Origin: Hofstenia miamia
Lineage: Eukaryota > Xenacoelomorpha > Acoela > Hofsteniidae
DNA length: 42,376 nucleotides
Direction: 5' to 3'
Assembly: GCA_900660155.1 (NCBI GenBank)
Contig: CABFPE010000274.1
Location: forward strand, 251,802-294,177
Shown here: positions 29,985 through 38,200 of the stretch, in pieces
Layout of the letters: each line of letters begins with the position of its first letter
Position numbering within the stretch: the stretch's first letter is position 1
Notes under the pieces: generated by a model
Told to the model about the DNA's origin: nothing
What the model saw: the letters and a program-made list of their open reading frames with translations, nothing else
Databases searched by the model: none
Made by a program: the position numbers and the translations under genes

Positions 29985-31158
29985 ATGGATGACATTTGGC
30001 CGGGAGATGAGTTTTTTACTCCAATTATTGAAGATCTAGTCCCTGCAAATGAAATAAATAACACGCATGAAGAGACTACAATGGCATGAATTTTTTAAGA
30101 TTTTTTTTTAATATTGTTGTAGGTTATTAACAATGTTAAAGCAAAAAAGAAGATTCTTCTTATAAAGAAAGCTAAATTACTCTTTCAAAGAAAACTGTTA
30201 CATCGACATAAAAAAAGTCTGAAAAATACTAAACAAAAAATAACAAAAAGAGGTTCTTATAAACGAAGAGGACGAAATAACAAATCTGTAAGTGATATGC
30301 GACAAAATATTCGGCGAAATCACAAAGAATTGTCTCAACAATCAAAAACTCTCCTCAAATATTATTATAGAACCCATGATTTAAAAAAAGTGTTTTATTG
30401 TGATGGATGTAATAATCAAAGAGCAAATAACATCACTAATAGTTCACTTATTACAAGATTGGCTACATTTAATAATTTCATTGAATATATTGCTACCCAA
30501 CCAAATACAAAATTAATGTCTCCTCATGCAAATCTATGATTGCAGAAGTAAGGAAAGATTTGTCTCGATCTGCTGTGCAAGAGAAATTTCACGCAAAAGA
30601 AAATAAATTTCCAAAGATACCTTCGATCAAACTGTTACAGCTTGTTTTTAAAAAGAGATAAAATCCCATATATTAGGGGAAGCACATGGCCAATATGCGC
30701 ATTTATATCCAATGGTATTCTTCCTATTACAATCTTGTTTAAACTGCCGGCTTGGTCCATTGCTAACATTAACAAAATCAGACGTTGATAAGTTGGCTAA
30801 GGGCAACACAATAATGAAAACGGAACAAAAAACAGGTTGATTTCTTAAATGCATTAATTCTATCATATTCAATGACTTACAATTCCAGTTCTGAATATGT
30901 TTTGCAAACAGAAGTGGTAACCTGTTAACAACCATATCAAAACAAATAGGTTTGGGCATAAACGATTATTTAACACGCTATAATAACCTATTTTTTAACC
31001 CAACATCAATAAGAAAGTTTTGGGAGAAGATGATAACAGAGCATAAATCAATCCCAGAGAATATCAAAAAGCACATCATGCTCAAACTCGGGCAAAGGAA
31101 CATACAAGAGGGCATCTACAATCCGAAATATATATACATGGATGTGAACCCAAGCTGA
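29985..31158 (+). pseudogene. Tyrosine-recombinase-like gene, decayed, with one short intron
   Basis: Exon 1 (29985-30083) starts MDDIWPGDEFFTPIIEDLVP. A likely 39-nt intron (30084-30122, gcatga...gttgtag) joins in phase to exon 2, VINNVKAKKKILLIKKAKLL, a very basic region, continuing open to a stop at 30539. After a one-base shift comes IAEVRKDLSRSAVQEKF, another shift near 30660, then EAHGQYAHLYPMVFFLLQSC. The tail has CRLGPLLTLTKSDVD, TEQKTG, NPTSIRKFWEKMI and GIYNPKYIYMD. These fit the Arg...Lys...xxxR...Tyr order of tyrosine recombinases, as in Crypton or DIRS elements; the usual His before the second Arg is Thr. Two TGA codons sit where CGA would be. Family assignment is inference; relic status is clear. 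Confidence 0.5.
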
Positions 31159-31745
31159 AAAATTTTAAAATACTAATAAGACATCGTGAAACTAAAATCG
31201 CAGAAGCAATATGTATAAAATCAACTACCACTTCAAACATATTTTCGAAATAATTTTGTCAGCGGTTTGTTCTCTCGGATTTTTCCAAACTATTTGAGAT
31301 TAAGTAGACGTCAATCAAATGTTATTAGTTCAATAGAAATAACCCATGAACTGGTAGCGATTTTGAACTAAACCTTTACGCTAGCAAAACAAAGCAAAAT
31401 AAACAACATTGGGGTTTAATTAAATAGAAATAGTCAATTATTGTAATAATAAATAGTTGAAATGCATGTGTTAAACAAACCAATATTTACCATTTCAAAA
31501 TCTTATTTATTACTAACTATGGCTCAGACAGATAAAGACCTTTTGCTAATTATTGCAACACGCAAGTATTGATATTTTGCAAGAAGCTACAGCTTTGTAT
31601 AAATGTAAATAATTACGTTGGTTTTGTATATTAACTAATATTAATTTCTCATAAAAATTCATGCATTTGTAAATAAAAAGTAAAATTGTCTTGAACTTTA
31701 CTGTATTGGTTGTTGTGAAAATCGAAGTATTTAATCCTATGAATG
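31159..31745. other. AT-rich spacer, nothing recognised
   Basis: No coding pattern or repeat seen. Confidence 0.5.
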
Positions 31746-31880
31746 AAAATCCTGACAAAAGTTTAAACAAAATCGCGCAGTGTAGCACATAAAAATCCTG
31801 ACGAAAGTTTGGACAAAAATCCGCAGTGTAGCACACAAAAATCCTGACAAAAGTTTGGACAAAAATCGCCAGTGTAGCAT
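31746..31880. repeat. Tandem repeat, three units of about 45 bp
   Basis: Unit begins AAAATCCTGACAAAAGTTTG and ends near CAGTGTAGCAC. Three copies at about 31746-31790, 31791-31836 and 31837-31880 differ by a few bases. It lies just beyond the 3' end of DNPEP copy B. A 96-codon minus-strand frame across it is a by-product of the repeat. Confidence 0.85.
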
Positions 31881-31925
31881 GGCCTTAAGAAAACATTATT
31901 AAATAAACAAAGACATCAAACAAAT

Positions 31926-31952
31926 CTAAATATATTTTAAAGATCTGAATAA
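31926..31952 (-). CDS. Possible terminal exon of DNPEP copy B
   Basis: After a good pyrimidine tract and acceptor (tttttcttttag) the phase-0 frame reads LFRSLKYI and a TAG stop. Joined to ...GIDLCK this resembles the family's LFKGFFELF end, and the intron would be 138 nt. The match is short and no equivalent was found in copy A, so this is tentative. Confidence 0.35.
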   Translation of the reverse strand, partial: LFRSLKYI

Positions 31953-32041
31953 CTAAAAGAAAAAGTTCGGGAACATTTCTCCAAATGCTTGAAAATGACA
32001 ACAATGTTTGTCGAAACTTGTCGCAATAAAACATTATTTAA

Positions 32042-32074
32042 AAATATATATATATACACACATATATATATATA
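32042..32074. repeat. AT-rich microsatellite
   Basis: Interrupted (AT)n run within the 3' region of copy B. Confidence 0.8.
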
Positions 32075-32090
32075 ATTATAAAGATATTAC

Positions 32091-32258
32091 CTTGCATAAA
32101 TCAATGCCATATACAAGATCTTGACAAGCAAGTGTTTCTCGAATTGAGTGCATGCTAAGACAAGGGATTCCAATATCGATAGTAGTAATTCCCAACTTAG
32201 CAGACATGAGTGGGCCTATAGTGCTACCACATGGTGAATCATTGCGTACACAAAATTC
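32091..32258 (-). CDS. DNPEP: DNPEP copy B exon (C-terminal catalytic His)
   Basis: 56 codons with [20 protein letters not shown] and [15 protein letters not shown], ending GIDLCK; five residues differ from copy A. The intron before it is 184 nt, against 1439 nt in copy A, where the extra length includes transposon-like debris. Donor AAG|gtaata. Confidence 0.94.
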
Positions 32259-35200
32259 CTAAATAAAGATGATCTTGCGTTAAAGAAACAATACATGAAT
32301 CAATTTTAAAAATTGTACTGCTCGTTGTATTTAAATGGACATAGCCTTAAAATAATATGCAATAAAAATACTTTGCTTTTCAATGAATGATTTTTAGTAA
32401 ACTAAAATATTTTTAAAATTATTTAAATTCAAATGAACACACCTGCAAAGGAACTCCGTCCATAGCTGCACACTCCCGTAGAATCGCCCCGCTAAGAGCA
32501 GTTGTTGCATATCGTTGCTTAGCGTTCCATTTTAACACAGGTCCCTATTAAACATCAGAATGAGAAATTACGTTGTGATAACAAACCTTATTCAATAAAG
32601 GCCTATGCTTCTCTTCATGCTTTTCCCTAAAAAATCAAATGAATTCCAGATACTCCAGTTAGAAAAAAAAATTATGACAAGAGAAAAAGTTAGCGATTGT
32701 TTCTAGACACAAATTAAAGATTGCCAACATTCACAATAAAAGCTTACTTATAGTTTGGATGAACTGCGTGCGCCATGTCAAACGAAAATAAATATGACTT
32801 TCTCAAAGCCGTACTGAATTCATCTCCAGATATATCCCTCATTACGATCTCACTGAAAAGTGACTGAGCTCCTTGTGCAGACACAGACCCAACTTCTTCA
32901 TTATCATACAGTGACACCATACAAATTCCACATTCATCAAAACCTTTCTTTACCAAATCAAGTAAAGCCTAAAACACACATCAAAATCTTAATCAGCCAC
33001 AAACATTTAAGATAGTGCCAGACTGTAATTATTTCATTGTATAAATTTTCATAACTTTGTCCACTTATATTTACGCTTCAACGCACGGAGCACCCTGGAC
33101 TTCTAGGAGCTACGCCTTTTGTAATATATTAAAAAATGATTAATATATAATTTAGGTAAAAAAAGTATGACGCCCACCTTTTGTTATACATGTATAAGTA
33201 GTTACATTGAATTAAGCCCCATAGAGCTTCATGGATTGTAAAAAATAATTAGACATATTTCTGTCCAAAACAGATATTGTTATTTCGCTGGGTGAAAAGC
33301 AATAACGTAAGATTTTCAATTGTGAACGCTAGGCAACGGTTAGACTAGTGATTGGTTCAAAAGTGATCTGTCACATTTTGGTTGAATCGCATATCTAACC
33401 ACCAGAGATAATTAGCGATGTGACGATCACAAAGAAATCGTGCGCGTTCGATAAAATAAGCGTAACTGTAACTAATCTGTTAAACTAGCGATACCAGGGC
33501 AAATTGTTTTCAAGTGAAACCCCAGGGGTTAAACTATTGGTATATTTTTGGCCTTGCAAGATAAAAGATTAAACTTGCTTCCCCACTTAAGATGTTTTCT
33601 ACTTGAAAAGCGCATTGTGTGCGCGTGACCTTAAGGAAATAAAACAAAAGTAATTTTGCATTTGGTAATTTTGTATCATAATGGTATTTATTAAAAAACT
33701 TTCCAACAGCGGAGGCAAATAATTTATTTACCAACGCTTCTAAAGTGTAAAATCGTGAAATCATTTATTAAATTGAAGTTGACTTAAGTCATCCTCACAT
33801 TCATGCAAGAAATTCAAGCAGTCATTATATTCTAATATTTGTCTCAGCTGATTTCACAAAGCAACTCTCCAAAGAGAATGTTAGTCCCAATTTATTTCAT
33901 CCTCTACTTACTTCATTAAATTCAAAATAACTGTCTCTGAAACTCCTTTAGTGAGTTGCTCTGCAATTGCCGCTTCCACTCAATAACATGCGACTTCCAC
34001 ATTCTAATGAATTGCTATTCTCTACTCAAGTGAAAGTTGGGGTTCATGAAAACCGAGTTTCTTGGTGAGAAATACTAATTACCCATGACTGACAACAAGT
34101 TTCATTGAAGAATATAAAGGTACATAGTGTCTTTAGTAAGTGTGTGACTCAAATGGGGGATGGAACAACACAGATTATTGACAGTAGCACTTTTTGGAAA
34201 ACAGTAATGAAATTCACAAAGCACACGGAAGGATATTTTTGAGACTCACATCCTTACATCAAAATGTGTGCAAGGGAATGTACGAATGTGGAAAGGTGGA
34301 AGCACGCGTCTTGATGCAAATTCACAAGGCTTATATTCCTAAAATTGAAGATTATTTAATGTTCTTTGTGGAAGGTTTTAAAATAACATTACTTCGTTAA
34401 AGTTCATTTTTTCATTTGCTATCAATGCTTTCCTCCATTAAACGTGTTCATTTATTTGAGTTTAGATTAGAATTTAAACTCTAACTTAAGCAAAAATCTG
34501 TGTAATTAGAAGCTGTGCCCCCTGTGAGATGAATTTTTGGCTATGCTTGCAGTGCACTAATGTAGCAATTTGTATGAGTCACGCAATAAAATCTAATAAG
34601 CGGATTTTTGCACTCGAACTGGAACGAGTTCGCAAAAGACAAAACTCGATCGAAAAACCCGGAAGAGACATCATTAATACTCGAACTTGAACTCGAGTAA
34701 AAAAACTACTTGAAAATTTTATTAAAAAATCAATATTTTAAATTTCAGTATTTTTTAAATAGCAAATACATATTTTTAGCACAGCAATTTTTTTTAACGA
34801 TTTTGCAAATAAGGGGTGTACCGTAAAACCGACGTATTTTTCGACTCATTTGTTAATGAAAAGAAAGCATATTGATACAAAAGTTATATATTCATGGTAT
34901 ATGTGCATCTAAAAGCAATTAACATAGATATAGAATCATTCATTATCACTCATCAAAATCGTCATTCAATTCCAACAGCATCATTTCAAACTCGTCATCA
35001 TCACCATTGAAACAAACAGGGCAAAGACATTTCTTCTCAGAATTTTTGCTGCGCCATGATGGATGAATTTTTGAGCTTTGATTCTTTGAAATCTCGTGAA
35101 GTCGGGTGATCCTGATGGCCGTCCGCCACCATAACCTCTCCTGTCTGCAACATCTTCAAGTTCTTTGTTCCACATCTTTCTTATTGCGCCTTCTGAGACG

Positions 35201-38200
35201 ATCCAGCCATCAACCTCTAGAAGAATTTTCGTGATAACATAGGCTGAGTGACCTTGGCAACGATAATGATGCACAAGAACATGAACAACCATACGCTCTG
35301 TTGCTGTCTTTATTTCACGGGGAGCAGTTGGGGATGGAAACGGCATTCCTTTAATTGTCAATAATAATGACCAGTTTTTGTCGTAATCGGAAATTTTGAA
35401 TCGTTCAATGACATGTTATTTCAATCTATCGGACCTTACATCAATGACTGAAATTTAAATCTTACTTACCCAAGATATCGAACAATTAAAAATTACATTC
35501 TAAAACCGATATTTCTAAAAAAAATGAATGCAATGATTATTGCGTTAAAAGAATACAAAATGGATCATTAATAATGCTAAAGACTGTGTGAGACAATTTT
35601 TCAGAATCTACAGAAAATATATTGATAGCAGTAGTTCGATATATGAATCTAAACTGTAACTTATCGGAGATCAAAAACGGCGTCGAAGTTATGGTATACC
35701 CTTTACTTTCGCCTTAGATTATGTAACTATAAAAAATGAGTGAATGCTTTTCTACATATTGCAGACTGCTTATTTATGAAAACAACTTATGTATAAAAAC
35801 TACTCTTGTTAGCTTCAGAAAAAAAACCTACAGATTATAAAATGTGCTTGAACGAACACAAAGCTCTGCCAAAACGTGTGACCCAACTACAATATCTATG
35901 CTTCATGAGCAATATATATATATATAGTTTCGAATTCTGAATGCATAAATATAGATACATAGTACTAAAAGGAAGTGTTTTTATACTGAAATTAAAAAAA
36001 TTAACAATAGTGTTATGACTATTTCAATTCTTTGAAATTAATCGCGGACATGGTATTTTGCCTAAAAACTCCAACTATTACAATATTTTATATTTCCTTT
36101 GCAGAAACATCCCTCGTGAGACACCTGCTACAAATCACTAGTGGTTCTTATCAGATAATTCACTGTTATTGAATTTTTTATTGCTATAACATACCAAAAT
36201 ATTGATTACTTATGCACAATTATACCTGTTCAAGTCAAACCTACTAGTGTTTGCATCAATCCATGCGTTGGCAAGGGTTTGGACGGATTTTGATGGCTGT
36301 GGGTTGGATTGATTCAGGCGATATTCTTAAAGAATGCTAATTGTGGGATTGGTTAAGGAAATATTTTTCCAAAAATGATTCGCGATCGCCATGAATATAA
36401 TGACTAATTTTCTAGAATGAGCTCGTTGTTTACTGAAAAATATATCATGAATTCCGCAAAAAATAAAGTGAAAACCTCTTTTATTATAACTTCAATATAT
36501 CATCTGCCCTGACAGCCTCATAAAAATTTACTTTGAGAATTTTAACGTCTAGTTTAAGTTTGGTTTCTTGAGGAAACTACAAATTACTAACGAGTGGGTT
36601 ATGTTGCAATAAATTGGAGCAGATTTCGAAAACGTCTGTTTGGATTGAGCTGGATCAGCTTTTTGCGAAATCTGTTTGGTTTGAAGTTGGGTTGGGTCAA
36701 ACAAATATGATCCACTTGCAACCATAGTTTGAGTAATTTAGTAAATTATGTGCTTAAATTTTTACTAATCAATATTTTCTTTCTTATATATTGACTTGCT
36801 TTCATAATCAAAGTGATATAAATCATGTTCAAGATTGCTAGCAAGTAGTACCATTAAATCATTCTGAAAGATGATGAAAAATATATGCAAGTTTGATAAA
36901 TGTATCAAAAGACGAACAAAAATGCGGATTACCAATCCCTAAACAAACAGTATTGATTTTATACGACTAGGCTTCTTATCTCAGGAATGCGTTGATTGGA
37001 TGTAGAATATCAAGCAATTATTAAGTCAGAACTTAATGCAGAATCAGAACTTTCAGCAACTTAGCTAATATATATATATATTAAATATAGGGTCTAGCAA
37101 AAAATTGCGTTTTATATACATGCATAACTTCTTGAGTAATTTGTACACATTAAGAATGCTCTACTTTTTTGACGGTGCAGGGGTACACACAAACCCAACT
37201 TACAACACAGTTTAAGAAAACCTCCATTAACTTGAACACTTTTAAATATCTAAAGCACACTTTATTTGTGCCATGTAGGAATCTGATGGATCGATACATC
37301 TCCCGGAACTATGAGTGCTACCGACGAGGTAGAAGCTTTGCTGATACAGAGGAAGTGTGCTCCAATTTCCGTGAGTATCTGGATTCGATATCAGAGGCCA
37401 AACTCAGTGACGAATTTGAAACTTAAAAATCGACTCCAGAAGATCATCGAAGCTAACGGATGCTATCTTTAGAGATTTGTGTTTGCTTTAATTTTTTTCT
37501 TATGCGTACTGTAAATGCACATATGTATTGATGGTACGATTCATTTACGCATACATTATGCATGTTGAAAAACGAATATGTTTCTTACTTTGGAGATATG
37601 CATGATCAGAAAATCAGTTTTTAGATGAACAGAAAAAAACATTGCATTATTGCATGTAGGATTATAAATATGTATTTAAGTTACATTCTTAGTTAAAATA
37701 AGTTACATGCTAAATTATAGACCTAATATATCAATTGTTACGCTCTATGTCTCTAAATAACTAGAAAATTACATGGTGAAAAAATTTTTTTTTTGCCGGC
37801 GCCTATAGATCTGAAGCCCTATCTGAGTGACATTGACATTGATCCTATGAACAATCCTCATTCTTAACCTACAAAGGGGAAACATTTGCACTGGAAAAGC
37901 CCTTAATGTTATGCACGAAATTAATTGTCGCATACCTGAAAAAGCAAAGTTTATACTATCAAATGATTTGTAAAAACAAATTTTTAATGAAACAAATTAA
38001 TTTTTGTTTCATATTTTTCCTTATGGCACTCTTGAAGAAAGTAGAAATGTTTTAAGGGGGAACTAGCAATAAAAAACGTAATTTCAAAGGTTTCATAAAA
38101 CATGTAAACCGACTATGGTATGGCCATAAAGAATGGAAAATAGTCATAACCCTGATGCATAGCGTCTTTGAATAACCCAATTATAACCCACATTACTTTG

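Noticed and set aside
30648..30959. 103-codon minus-strand frame
   Set aside because: Antisense to the recombinase-like coding pattern on the plus strand; no motif of its own.
31746..31880. CRISPR-like array
   Set aside because: Adjacent tandem units without unique spacers, in a eukaryotic context.
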